Of a stretch of 11,104 nt of DNA, positions 1-6,785 are shown one piece after another. The DNA lies in assembly GCA_964543125.1 (NCBI GenBank), contig CAZIWX010000082.1, forward strand, positions 1-11,104. Direction: 5' to 3'. The position numbers were made by a program, and so were the translations under genes. The notes below the pieces were generated by a model, which saw only the letters and a program-made list of their open reading frames with translations, did not search any database and had not been told where the DNA came from. Numbering within the stretch: position 1 is the stretch's first letter; every line of letters begins with the position of its first letter. The DNA comes from CAZIWX01 sp964543125 (GTDB taxonomy: Bacteria; Fidelibacterota; UBA8477).

Positions 1-570
1 TCACAGTTGACTACCGGCTTGTTCGCATCTGCCCAAACCTCCGTAGAATTGGCATTTGGACTAATCGGAATAATGGCCCTGTGGTTGGGGCTCATGAAAA
101 TTGCGGAAGAATCCGGACTGATAGGCGTCTTTGCGCGTGCCGTAAAACCCATCATGATCCGGCTATTCCCTGAAATTCCCCCGGAACATCCCGCCATGGG
201 AGCCATGCTCATGAATATTGCCGCCAATATGCTGGGTTTGGGAAATGCCGCCACGCCGCTGGGATTGAAAGCCATGCAGGAACTGCAAAAGTTGAATAAA
301 GTTAAGGATACGGCGACCAATGCCATGGCTACTTTCCTCGCCATCAACACCTCCAGCGTGACGCTTATTCCCGCGACGGTGATTGGTATTCGAGCGGCGG
401 CCGGTTCGGCAAATCCGGCGGAAATTATCGGCCCCGTCATTGTCGCCACCGGTGTTTCCACTACGGTCGCGATCGTCATGGCGAAAATATTACAGCGGTT
501 GCCACGCTTTCGAGTATCTGAGACAATGGATTCGAATGGTGAATTGCCCAAGGCCGGGGAGGAAATCTAA
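1..570 (+). CDS. spmA: SpmA-like nucleoside-recognition (Gate) domain membrane protein, 5' truncated
   Basis: Integral inner-membrane protein of the SpmA family (nucleoside recognition 'Gate' domain). The reading frame is open from base 1, and the first visible residues already match the family interior, so roughly the first 30 residues and the true start lie upstream; the TTG at position 7 is probably not the start. Visible family landmarks are the segment GLIGIMALWLGLMKIAEESG, the loop FPEIPPEHPAMGAM, the conserved GNAATPLGLKAM block, and FLAINTSSVTLIPATVIGIR, followed by a last hydrophobic helix and a short charged tail. In Bacillus SpmA acts with SpmB in dehydrating the spore core; in non-sporulating bacteria the role is unknown, and transport of a nucleoside or other small solute is only suspected from the domain name. 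The gene ends directly against the spmB-like gene, so the two are very probably co-translated. No sporulation gene is in the window. Confidence 0.9.
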   Translation, partial: SQLTTGLFASAQTSVELAFGLIGIMALWLGLMKIAEESGLIGVFARAVKPIMIRLFPEIPPEHPAMGAMLMNIAANMLGLGNAATPLGLKAMQELQKLNKVKDTATNAMATFLAINTSSVTLIPATVIGIRAAAGSANPAEIIGPVIVATGVSTTVAIVMAKILQRLPRFRVSETMDSNGELPKAGEEI

Positions 571-1104
571 ATGTTCCAGCATTTTATCAATAGTGTCTCG
601 GTAATTGCCATTCCGTTCATTGTACTCATTATTCCATTATACGGATATATCAGAAAGGTCAAGGTGTACGAAGTTTTCACCGAAGGCGCTAAGGAAGGCT
701 TTCAGGTCGCAATCAAGATCATTCCCTGTTTGGTTGCCATTTTGGTCGCTATTGGCGCCTTTCGCAGTTCGGGGGCTTTGGACCTGTTGGCTAAACTGCT
801 GTCGCCGATTACCAATTTGATTGGTATGCCCGGCGAATTGGTGCCCATGGCGTTCATGCGACCCCTTTCCGGGAGCGGCGCCCTGGGAATCGTCAGTGAA
901 CTGGTAGCAACCCATGGTGCGGATTCCATGATTGGCAGAATGGCTTCCGTAATGATGGGGTCCACCGAAACCACTTTTTATGTTCTGGCGATCTATTTTG
1001 GCTCGGTATCCATCCGTAACAGCCGGCACGCCTTACCCGCGGCGTTACTGGCCGATGTGGCCGGAATTGTCTCAGCCGTGATCATTTGTCAGATAGTGTT
1101 TTAG
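571..1104 (+). CDS. spmB: SpmB-like nucleoside-recognition (Gate) domain membrane protein
   Basis: A 177-residue, strongly hydrophobic inner-membrane protein of the SpmB family, of full family length. The start ATG follows the spmA stop with no gap, and the purine run GGGGAGG at 556-562, inside the end of spmA, serves as its Shine-Dalgarno sequence, so translation is likely coupled. Landmarks are the N-terminal helix IPFIVLIIPLYGYI, the cytoplasmic segment KVKVYEVFTEGAKEGFQ, the helix IIPCLVAILVAIGAFRSSGA, the conserved MAFMRPLSGSGALGI block, MMGSTETTFYVLAIYFGSV, and a final helix ending at the C terminus. The paired SpmA and SpmB proteins probably form one membrane complex. Substrate and physiological role outside sporulation are unknown, so the symbol reflects family membership and not a proven spore function. 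Confidence 0.92.
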   Translation: MFQHFINSVSVIAIPFIVLIIPLYGYIRKVKVYEVFTEGAKEGFQVAIKIIPCLVAILVAIGAFRSSGALDLLAKLLSPITNLIGMPGELVPMAFMRPLSGSGALGIVSELVATHGADSMIGRMASVMMGSTETTFYVLAIYFGSVSIRNSRHALPAALLADVAGIVSAVIICQIVF

Positions 1105-1115
1105 CCTGAATTATT

Positions 1116-1245
1116 AGCCACGAAAGTACGTTGTTGAATGATGAATGATGAATGATGAATGATAAATAACACCCGGTTTTGAAATCATAAATCATGAATC
1201 GTAAATCACAAAATGAACACCTTGTGTCTTAGTGCCTTAGTGGCT
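1116..1245. repeat. Intergenic repeat element with terminal inverted repeats and 7-bp tandem units
   Basis: The element is bounded by AGCCAC (1116-1121) and its reverse complement GTGGCT (1240-1245). Inside the left end, four exact tandem copies of GAATGAT run from 1136 to 1163. On the right, 1182-1209 carries four degenerate 7-bp units (AAATCAT, AAATCAT, GAATCGT, AAATCAC) that are roughly complementary to the left array, so the transcript could fold into a long imperfect hairpin. The right end contains CTTAGTGCCTTAGTGGC, the kind of short CTTAGTG/CCTTAGTGG repetition that recurs in intergenic repeats of many bacterial genomes. Such elements are usually dispersed, non-coding and possibly mobilised in trans. 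Copies elsewhere in this genome are expected but cannot be seen here. Confidence 0.6.
1136..1163 (+). repeat. Four exact tandem copies of GAATGAT
   Basis: Units at 1136-1142, 1143-1149, 1150-1156 and 1157-1163 are identical, followed by AAATAAC. The unit length of 7 is not a multiple of 3 and the array lies outside any credible gene. The copy number could vary between strains through slipped-strand replication. There are no spacers, so this is not a CRISPR array. Confidence 0.85.
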
Positions 1246-1412
1246 GATGAATAGATCAGGTTAGAAATTAATGCCGAATAGCAGGCAGGTGTGATTCATC
1301 TTACAAAACATTAACAATGAGCCGGTCAGGTTTTCGGCCTTGCATCGGGTAAAGCCGACCGTTAAAATTTCGGTCACAAAAAACGGGTCATTGCCACACG
1401 AAGGGAGCAGTT

Positions 1413-3332
1413 ATGAAGAAGTTTTGGGCTGTAGCATCAATTTTTAGCTTAGTTGGAGCCCTTTTGGGCGCCGGGCGGCTGGATCCCGCCACCCGTGTAC
1501 CAGCCACAAATAACAAGCATTACGAGCCGGCCGGGCAGGAAATTATTCCACGGCAAAACAGTGCCGCGCCGACTTCCATTACCTCAATCCGCGAAGATGG
1601 CGTGATTCTAATCGACTCATCTAAAAATGGATATGGACTGTTGGTGGCTGAAACCAACCCGTTGGAATGGGATCCCGTAAATAACCGTTTCCTTATTGCT
1701 TATCGTCAATGGGCCGGTGCTACAGCCAGTTCCGGTGTTATTGGAGCGGCCTTGTCGGAAGACGGTGGCGCCAGCTTTTCTACCTATTCGAATTTGAATG
1801 CGGGTGTGGGGGCTAACCAAGCCGGCCGCTATCCCAGCGCCCTGGCCACACCCGATTATCCCCTCATCATCTGGAATGAATATGGCGGCGGCGGCGGCAC
1901 CTATGGTGGTCGTGCCTATTATACGTATGACGAGGGCAACTACGGCGGCGAGATCTTCTCGCCCCCGGCCGATTTAAGCACCACACCCTCAACAAACGAT
2001 ATCTGGCAAGGTTCACCCACCGCCAGTTACGAAGCCACTACGGGGAACATGTACATCAATGCCACCTATTCCGATTGGACGGATCCCCGGAATAAATATC
2101 TGTTCCATACCTCCACAAATGGAGCCTGGGACGGCACTCCGCTGGCGTGGAACGCCCCGGTGGTCATGCTGGATCAGTCCCGGGAATTTCTCGGTGATGC
2201 TTCCAGTAATTACACCTCCAACGGTGTTTTAGATATCAACGACAATGGCGTTGGCTATTTCGTTGTTTCAGCATATTGGAATGACACGCTGGCCATTGCC
2301 AATCACACCTTGTTTGTCAAGCAAACCACGGACTACGGTGTAACCTGGAGTGATTGGCGGTATATACCCGACCCGGTGATGGACGCCTATTTCCGCGAAG
2401 TCATGCCCGATAGTGTCCAAAGTTCCACGGATAGTTCCTGGTCGTATCTGGATCCGGATTGGACGCCATTTGTCAACTATGATATGGATGTAATGACGGA
2501 CGCTGATGGTGGTTGCCACATTTTTGCCGGAGTGCTGCCTTCGGCCGGTGGGTTTGTCTATCCGGGTTGGGCCGAGCAGAATGGTTTGTACCATTTCTAT
2601 TCGCCCCAGAATGATCTTTTCAATTGGGATATTAGTTTTGTGGCCAGTTTACAGTATGCCTGGTTCTATGACGATCCGGGTTGGCAGGGCGTATTTCCCA
2701 CCGCGGCAATGGATACCCAACTGGACAGCACTCTTTACGTCACATATTACACAGTTCCGGATACTTCGGCGGCTTTAGTTTACCTGGATGTCATGGGAAC
2801 TTATTCTTCTGATAACGGGATGACGTGGGCGGCTTCCGTTAATATCTCCAATACCGAGGATCCCACACTGGACGAGACTGATCCCCACCTCGCCCGTAAA
2901 GCCGGCAATGGCACTGTTTATCTAATCTATCAAATGCCGGATTACGACATGGCGACCGTGGACCCACCCGCAACTTCCGAGGACTACAAAAACCGTATTT
3001 TCTTCCGGTCTTACACCTTTGGTAATGCCCCCGGATCGGATGTGAATCCTGAAAACAGTAAATTACCCGGTAGCTTTGCCTTGAGTCAGAACTACCCCAA
3101 TCCGTTTAATCCGGTGACCACCCTGGCTTTTGATCTACCCCTAGCCGGTCAGACCCGCCTGGCCATCTATAATCTGCTGGGTGAGGCTGTAGCAACGCCT
3201 GTGAACCAGGTTTTGACTGCCGGGCATCACTCGTTGCAGTTCGATGCCAGCCAATTGGCCAGTGGACTGTATTTATATCGGTTGGAATCTGGAAGTTTTT
3301 CGGCTGTCCGGAAAATGATGTTAATGAAATAA
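1413..3332 (+). CDS. Secreted Asp-box beta-propeller (sialidase-fold-like) protein with T9SS type A sorting domain
   Basis: A 639-residue exported protein. The signal peptide is MKKFWAVASIFSLVGALLGA, with cleavage near residue 20-22. The central region resembles BNR/Asp-box propeller proteins: repeats approximating S-x-D-x-G-x-x-W occur at residues 115-122 (SEDGGASF), 305-312 (TTDYGVTW) and 465-472 (SSDNGMTW), separated by beta-rich segments with many aromatic residues. The last 88 residues (552-639) are a type A sorting domain of the type IX secretion system, beginning with the QNYPNPFNP signature (559-567) and continuing with LAIYNLLGE, ASQLASGLYLYRL and a basic end. The protein is therefore probably exported through T9SS and released or anchored at the surface. 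Catalysis is not assigned, because I cannot locate the arginine triad of a true sialidase. The ATG is preceded by GGGAG at good spacing. The gene stands alone, with non-coding leaders on both sides. Confidence 0.9.
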   Translation: MKKFWAVASIFSLVGALLGAGRLDPATRVPATNNKHYEPAGQEIIPRQNSAAPTSITSIREDGVILIDSSKNGYGLLVAETNPLEWDPVNNRFLIAYRQWAGATASSGVIGAALSEDGGASFSTYSNLNAGVGANQAGRYPSALATPDYPLIIWNEYGGGGGTYGGRAYYTYDEGNYGGEIFSPPADLSTTPSTNDIWQGSPTASYEATTGNMYINATYSDWTDPRNKYLFHTSTNGAWDGTPLAWNAPVVMLDQSREFLGDASSNYTSNGVLDINDNGVGYFVVSAYWNDTLAIANHTLFVKQTTDYGVTWSDWRYIPDPVMDAYFREVMPDSVQSSTDSSWSYLDPDWTPFVNYDMDVMTDADGGCHIFAGVLPSAGGFVYPGWAEQNGLYHFYSPQNDLFNWDISFVASLQYAWFYDDPGWQGVFPTAAMDTQLDSTLYVTYYTVPDTSAALVYLDVMGTYSSDNGMTWAASVNISNTEDPTLDETDPHLARKAGNGTVYLIYQMPDYDMATVDPPATSEDYKNRIFFRSYTFGNAPGSDVNPENSKLPGSFALSQNYPNPFNPVTTLAFDLPLAGQTRLAIYNLLGEAVATPVNQVLTAGHHSLQFDASQLASGLYLYRLESGSFSAVRKMMLMK

Positions 3333-3353
3333 TATAAATCATTAGTGAATTCA

Positions 3354-3441
3354 GGGGTTATCAGAGAAATATTCTTACCGTAAGACCGGCCGGTTCAACA
3401 ATCTTAAGACCGTGCCGGCTTGCTAAAATTCTGATAACCCC
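3354..3441 (+). promoter_or_regulatory. Nested stem-loop leader element (candidate structured RNA, terminator or regulator)
   Basis: GGGGTTATCAG at 3354-3364 is perfectly complementary to CTGATAACCCC at 3431-3441, giving an 11-bp closing stem. Inside it, CCGGCCGGTT (3386-3395) pairs with GACCGTGCCGG (3408-3418) through 10 bp with one bulged T, closing a 12-nt loop. A small stem TCTTA/TAAGA (3373-3377 with 3381-3385) can form just before it. Together these would make a three-way-junction-like fold ending 79 nt before the receptor start. There is no T-tract after the inner hairpin or the closing stem, which argues against a standard intrinsic terminator. It does not match a riboswitch consensus that I know. 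The pairing is visible; the function is inferred. Confidence 0.5.
3381..3418 (+). repeat. Direct repeat TAAGACCG(T)GCCGG
   Basis: TAAGACCGGCCGG at 3381-3393 recurs as TAAGACCGTGCCGG at 3405-3418, identical apart from one inserted T, with starts 24 nt apart. Each copy contains a near-palindromic core; the first includes the perfect palindrome ACCGGCCGGT (3385-3394). The arrangement fits either two operator sites for a DNA-binding regulator or the two arms of the hairpin described for this leader. Confidence 0.55.
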
Positions 3442-3451
3442 GTTTCACGCG

Positions 3452-3480
3452 GTGATCGTGTATGTAAATTGATTGATCAC
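3452..3480. repeat. Inverted repeat GTGATC...GATCAC
   Basis: GTGATC at 3452-3457 and GATCAC at 3475-3480 form a perfect 6-bp inverted repeat with a 17-nt spacer, about 40 bp before the receptor start and just upstream of an AT-rich stretch. The position would suit an operator or a weak stem-loop. The arms are short enough to arise by chance. Confidence 0.25.
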
Positions 3481-3520
3481 TTAATTGATATATAGCCATG
3501 TTTGAATCAAGGAGAGGTGT

Positions 3521-6500
3521 ATGAGGCGGTTCGTTGCCCTGGGACTGCTGTTGGTGCTCAACGGAGTATTTTCTTTTGCCGCGACGGTGGGAACCATTGC
3601 GGGCACCGTCATTGATGATAAGACCAGCATTGCCCTGCCCGGTGTCAATATCGTTATCGAGGAGCTGGGTATTGGGGGTTCCACCGATATGGATGGTGAT
3701 TATTTCATCGAAAATGTTCCGGTGGGACGGTACACCCTGAAGGCGACCATGATTGGCTATAAAGCCATGACCTTGAACAATGTCCGGGTGAATATGGATC
3801 AAACCACCCGCATCAATATCCGGATGGAGGAGAGCTTCATCCAAGGCCAGGAGGTTGTGGTAACCGCTAAGCGGCCCATGGTCGAAAAAGATGTCACGGT
3901 TAAAAAGGTGGTTCGGTCGGCGGAAGAGATTCAAAACCTGCCGGTGCGTGATCTTACGGAAATGCTTACGCTGCAGTCCGGCATTATTCAAATAAAAAGT
4001 GCGCGTTATGGTATCCCGGGATTTGAAGATCGCGGCATTGAGCAGATCCATGTGCGGGGCGGGCGATCCGGGGAAATCGGCTACACCATCGATGGCATGT
4101 ACATTGAGAATCCCATCTACGGTGGAATTGGCAAGGGGACCCGGCTCAATAAATATGCCGTGAACGAGCTGGAGGTTCAGACGGGGGTCTTTAGCGCGGA
4201 ATACGGTGACGCTATGTCCAGCATCGTAAACAACATCACCTTTACGGGTGGAGCAAAATATGAGGGGAAACTGACCCTGGAACGGAGCAACTTGGGATCC
4301 ATCGTCCAAACTCAGGACCAGCTCCGCGACTTCCAAAAAATCGCCGGCCGGTTCAGCGGGCCTGTTATTCCCGGTACGGGTGATAAATTTACTTTTTCAA
4401 TTTCCGGTGATATGACGACCGGAGCCTATAATGTACTCCAATTTGATAATAAAGTTTACGATCCTAATGATATTGGCGGATTGAAGAACAAGGATAACCG
4501 GGTCAACTGGCTGGATCGGTTCGCGGGTTGGCGCTCGTTTGGATTTGACAATACCTCCGATGTATTCGCCAAATTGCACTGGAAAATTGACAATTACAAA
4601 CAGCTCAATTTCACCTATTGGGCAGTTGACTCAAAATTCAAGGTATTTGACCCGGCCTACATTTATTACGAAGAAGGCAAAAATATCAACCGTAAGTGGT
4701 CAAAGCGCTACAGCCTGGAATTTCGTCACCAGCTTAATAAAAAGACCTACTACACACTGTCAGCCGCCCGCTTTGTGCAGCAGATGAAAATCCAGGTTAA
4801 AAATGGCGATATGGACGGTGATGGTTACCCGGACTGGGTTGAGTACCGGGTTGGTACGGAAGCCCGGGGAATGCACATGGGCGCCGATTACCACGGCGAG
4901 TGCGATATTCCGTACATCGAGAAGTACAATCCCGGCGCCACCATCCCCAATGACCTGGATCGGCCAAAGCAATATGAATCCTGGGGCCAGGGTTGCCTGC
5001 CCACCAAGGTGAAATTGTTTACCCGCTCCACCCCGAATGGCGCCTTTGATGAGGGAACTGAATATATTGTACCCCTGGGAGGCGCGATTTCAATCCCCCC
5101 CTACGGGAAATTGAAGATCCTTGATAATGCCCTGAATAATTTCAACCCCTTTCGCAATGGCTATCTGATCGTACCGTTGGATTCCATCGAGTACACGGAC
5201 GATCGCGGTGATTCTCATTTTTGGCATCTCGGCGATCCTCTTAACGAGTACCTGGCGCAGGGGCAATACACCCAGCCCTATTTTCATATTTTCCCGGATA
5301 GCACGTATGAACTCCGGGATAGCCCGCCCACCGGAATTATGACGCCCGCTGAAATTGCCGCCATGCGGGATTCGCTGTATTACACCAATTACTATGAATA
5401 TTTTTCTTCCGGTTCCGATCGCTACCGCCACTGGACCAGGTCCGTAACCGATGAAATAAAATTTGATATTACCAGTCGTATGAATAAGCACCATCAATTA
5501 CGGGGCGGAATAGATTTCAAACGTCACGAAATTACCTTTGATGAAGCGCAGTTACCCTGGTTGGCCGAGCCCTATCTTGAAACCTATGGACTACCTGATT
5601 CTCTCGGTGGCACCGGTCCGAAAGAACCCCTGGAGCTGGGTGCTTACATACAGGATAAAATCGAATACCCCTGGATGACGATTAATTTTGGTCTGCGTCT
5701 AGATCAGCAAAATTCGCAGGACACTTCCTGGGCCGATCCGCGTGCCAGCTGGTCCGGCTTAACACCCTCCACCTGGTCCACCTTATGGTCACCGCGGTTG
5801 GGCATCTCTCATGTGATTACGGATCGGGCAACTTTCACCTTTGGTTACGGCCGTTTTTATCAGAATCCCACTTACCGGAATATTTATCTGAATGATAACG
5901 CTGATCTGACCACGGCCTCACCCCTGGTGGGGAACGCTCACCTTCTGGCTCAGAAAGCCTCCTCCTATGAATTTGGCTTGAACTACCAATTTGTGGATTA
6001 CTGGCGGCTCGGCCTGGTGGGCTGGAGCAAGGATTATTCCGACCTGGCATCCACTGAGCGGGTTAAGGCCTTCCCCTATACTTATTCGGTCGTGGTTAAT
6101 TATGATTATGCGTCGGCCAAAGGGATCGATTTTACCCTTGAAAAACGGGGCGGAACGGCCTGGTCGGGAGAACTTCAATATACCCTCTCGCGAGCAACCG
6201 CCAATCGAGCTGACCCCTGGCAAGGGTATCGCAACACCGATACTCCCGAAAGTATGCCCAAGAAGGAGCTGCTTATGAGTTATGATCGCACCCATGATCT
6301 GACGTTTACGGCCGGGTATGATTTTGATAAGCAAAACAACCCCATCATTTTCGGTGTCAGGCCCTTGTCAAACTCCAGTATTGATCTGACCCTGGTGGCT
6401 CAAAGTGGTGCACCCTACACACCCTTTGATATCAACCTAAACCAACCGGGCGCCACGAATAGTCAGCGCATGCCTTGGTATTTCGAGACGAATATGGCCT

Positions 6501-6736
6501 ACCGGAAAAATCTCGATCTGTTTGGCGTACGCTGGACCGCGGGCGTTATCGTCCGAAATCTCTTCAACCGCAAGAATGTCATTGATATCTATCCGGAAAC
6601 GGGTAGTGCCAGTGAACCCGGTCAAATCAACGAGGTGCGAATAGCGGAAGGCAGTCTTTCCGAAACCTTCTTTGATCGTCCGTACAATTATTCGAATCCA
6701 CGTCAGATCGACGTTACCCTGGAAGCTGCTTTCTAG
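3521..6736 (+). CDS. TonB-dependent outer-membrane receptor with carboxypeptidase-regulatory-like N-terminal domain
   Basis: A 1071-residue outer-membrane active transporter that would import a ligand using TonB energy. The signal peptide is MRRFVALGLLLVLNGVFSFA, cleaved near residue 20. Residues about 23-103 are a carboxypeptidase-regulatory-like beta-sandwich (GTVIDDKTSIALPGVNIVI, then TDMDGDYFIENVPVGRYTL). The plug follows at about 111-244, with VVVTAKRP (112-119), IHVRGGRSGEIGYTIDGMY (176-194) and GVFSAEYGDAMSSIVN (222-237). The rest is a 22-strand-type barrel ending in IDVTLEAAF, whose terminal Phe suits BAM recognition. Unusual points are a complete EF-hand-like loop at 430-441 (D430, D432, D434, Y436, D438, E441) and only two cysteines in the whole protein (C461, C492), both in the same probable extracellular insertion. 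The ATG is preceded by GGAGAGG at 3511-3517. It is the first gene of an apparent three-gene operon. The domain order resembles SusC, but no SusD follows and the substrate is unknown. Confidence 0.95.
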   Translation: MRRFVALGLLLVLNGVFSFAATVGTIAGTVIDDKTSIALPGVNIVIEELGIGGSTDMDGDYFIENVPVGRYTLKATMIGYKAMTLNNVRVNMDQTTRINIRMEESFIQGQEVVVTAKRPMVEKDVTVKKVVRSAEEIQNLPVRDLTEMLTLQSGIIQIKSARYGIPGFEDRGIEQIHVRGGRSGEIGYTIDGMYIENPIYGGIGKGTRLNKYAVNELEVQTGVFSAEYGDAMSSIVNNITFTGGAKYEGKLTLERSNLGSIVQTQDQLRDFQKIAGRFSGPVIPGTGDKFTFSISGDMTTGAYNVLQFDNKVYDPNDIGGLKNKDNRVNWLDRFAGWRSFGFDNTSDVFAKLHWKIDNYKQLNFTYWAVDSKFKVFDPAYIYYEEGKNINRKWSKRYSLEFRHQLNKKTYYTLSAARFVQQMKIQVKNGDMDGDGYPDWVEYRVGTEARGMHMGADYHGECDIPYIEKYNPGATIPNDLDRPKQYESWGQGCLPTKVKLFTRSTPNGAFDEGTEYIVPLGGAISIPPYGKLKILDNALNNFNPFRNGYLIVPLDSIEYTDDRGDSHFWHLGDPLNEYLAQGQYTQPYFHIFPDSTYELRDSPPTGIMTPAEIAAMRDSLYYTNYYEYFSSGSDRYRHWTRSVTDEIKFDITSRMNKHHQLRGGIDFKRHEITFDEAQLPWLAEPYLETYGLPDSLGGTGPKEPLELGAYIQDKIEYPWMTINFGLRLDQQNSQDTSWADPRASWSGLTPSTWSTLWSPRLGISHVITDRATFTFGYGRFYQNPTYRNIYLNDNADLTTASPLVGNAHLLAQKASSYEFGLNYQFVDYWRLGLVGWSKDYSDLASTERVKAFPYTYSVVVNYDYASAKGIDFTLEKRGGTAWSGELQYTLSRATANRADPWQGYRNTDTPESMPKKELLMSYDRTHDLTFTAGYDFDKQNNPIIFGVRPLSNSSIDLTLVAQSGAPYTPFDINLNQPGATNSQRMPWYFETNMAYRKNLDLFGVRWTAGVIVRNLFNRKNVIDIYPETGSASEPGQINEVRIAEGSLSETFFDRPYNYSNPRQIDVTLEAAF

Positions 6737-6773
6737 GGCAGGGGAGGTGCGGAAAAGCATGCAAAGGCATAAT

Positions 6774-6777
6774 GGAG
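6774..6777 (+). promoter_or_regulatory. Shine-Dalgarno sequence deciding the start of the FN3/sorting-domain gene
   Basis: GGAG lies 8 nt before the ATG at 6786, which opens a protein with an ideal signal peptide. The frame stays open upstream into the receptor gene, and an in-frame ATG at 6759 has a purine-rich GGGGAGG at 6741-6747, 11 nt ahead of it. The 6786 start is preferred for spacing and for the short basic n-region, but 6759 is possible and would add nine residues. Confidence 0.6.
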
Positions 6778-6785
6778 TGAAAAGA

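Larger units (their letters stand above)
1105..1412. other. Non-coding intergenic region between spmB and the propeller gene
   Basis: This 308-bp stretch holds no convincing gene. Its first half (about 1116-1245) is a repeat element described separately. The second half is the leader of the downstream secreted-protein gene: it is AT-rich around 1295-1320, has several short complementary segments between 1321 and 1375, and ends in a Shine-Dalgarno sequence (GGGAG at 1403-1407) 5 nt before the ATG. I see no clear intrinsic terminator for the spmAB pair and no promoter that I would defend. Confidence 0.7.
3333..3520. other. Non-coding leader of the TonB-receptor operon
   Basis: The 188 bp between the propeller gene and the receptor gene contain nested inverted and direct repeats (listed separately), a second small inverted repeat, an AT-rich stretch (3481-3495) and the receptor's Shine-Dalgarno sequence GGAGAGG at 3511-3517. 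The region probably combines termination of the upstream gene with the promoter and 5' untranslated leader of the operon. I could not define a convincing -35/-10 pair. Confidence 0.6.

Noticed and set aside
1136..1209. Possible CRISPR-like array
   Set aside because: The units are 7 bp, tandem without spacers on the left and degenerate on the right; no cas gene is present.
3354..3441. Miniature transposable element defined by the 11-bp inverted repeat
   Set aside because: No target-site duplication is visible immediately outside the repeats, and the interior is itself structured. The idea is not excluded but has less support than a leader structure.
3469..3494. Sigma70-like promoter TTGATT ... 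TATATA before the receptor
   Set aside because: The spacing is only 14 nt, too short for a standard promoter, and the region is generally AT-rich, so the match is weak.
3333..3520. Cobalamin riboswitch before the TonB receptor
   Set aside because: Such receptors are often B12-controlled, but I find no GCCACTG-type B12 box or the surrounding conserved core.
3404..4336. Open frame of 310 codons on the - strand
   Set aside because: It lies antisense to the signal peptide, regulatory-like domain and plug of the TonB receptor, whose + strand motifs are unmistakable. The - strand translation shows no signal peptide or known domain and is a codon-usage shadow.
6672..6785. Upstream extension of the FN3/sorting-domain gene to position 6672
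   Set aside because: It would overlap the receptor by 65 bp and place 38 Arg/Ile-rich residues before an otherwise ideal signal peptide. The ATG at 6786 has a well-spaced GGAG.
6737..6785. SusD-type lipoprotein gene following the receptor
   Set aside because: The next gene has a signal peptide without a lipobox cysteine, and shows FN3 and sorting-domain features in place of SusD features.
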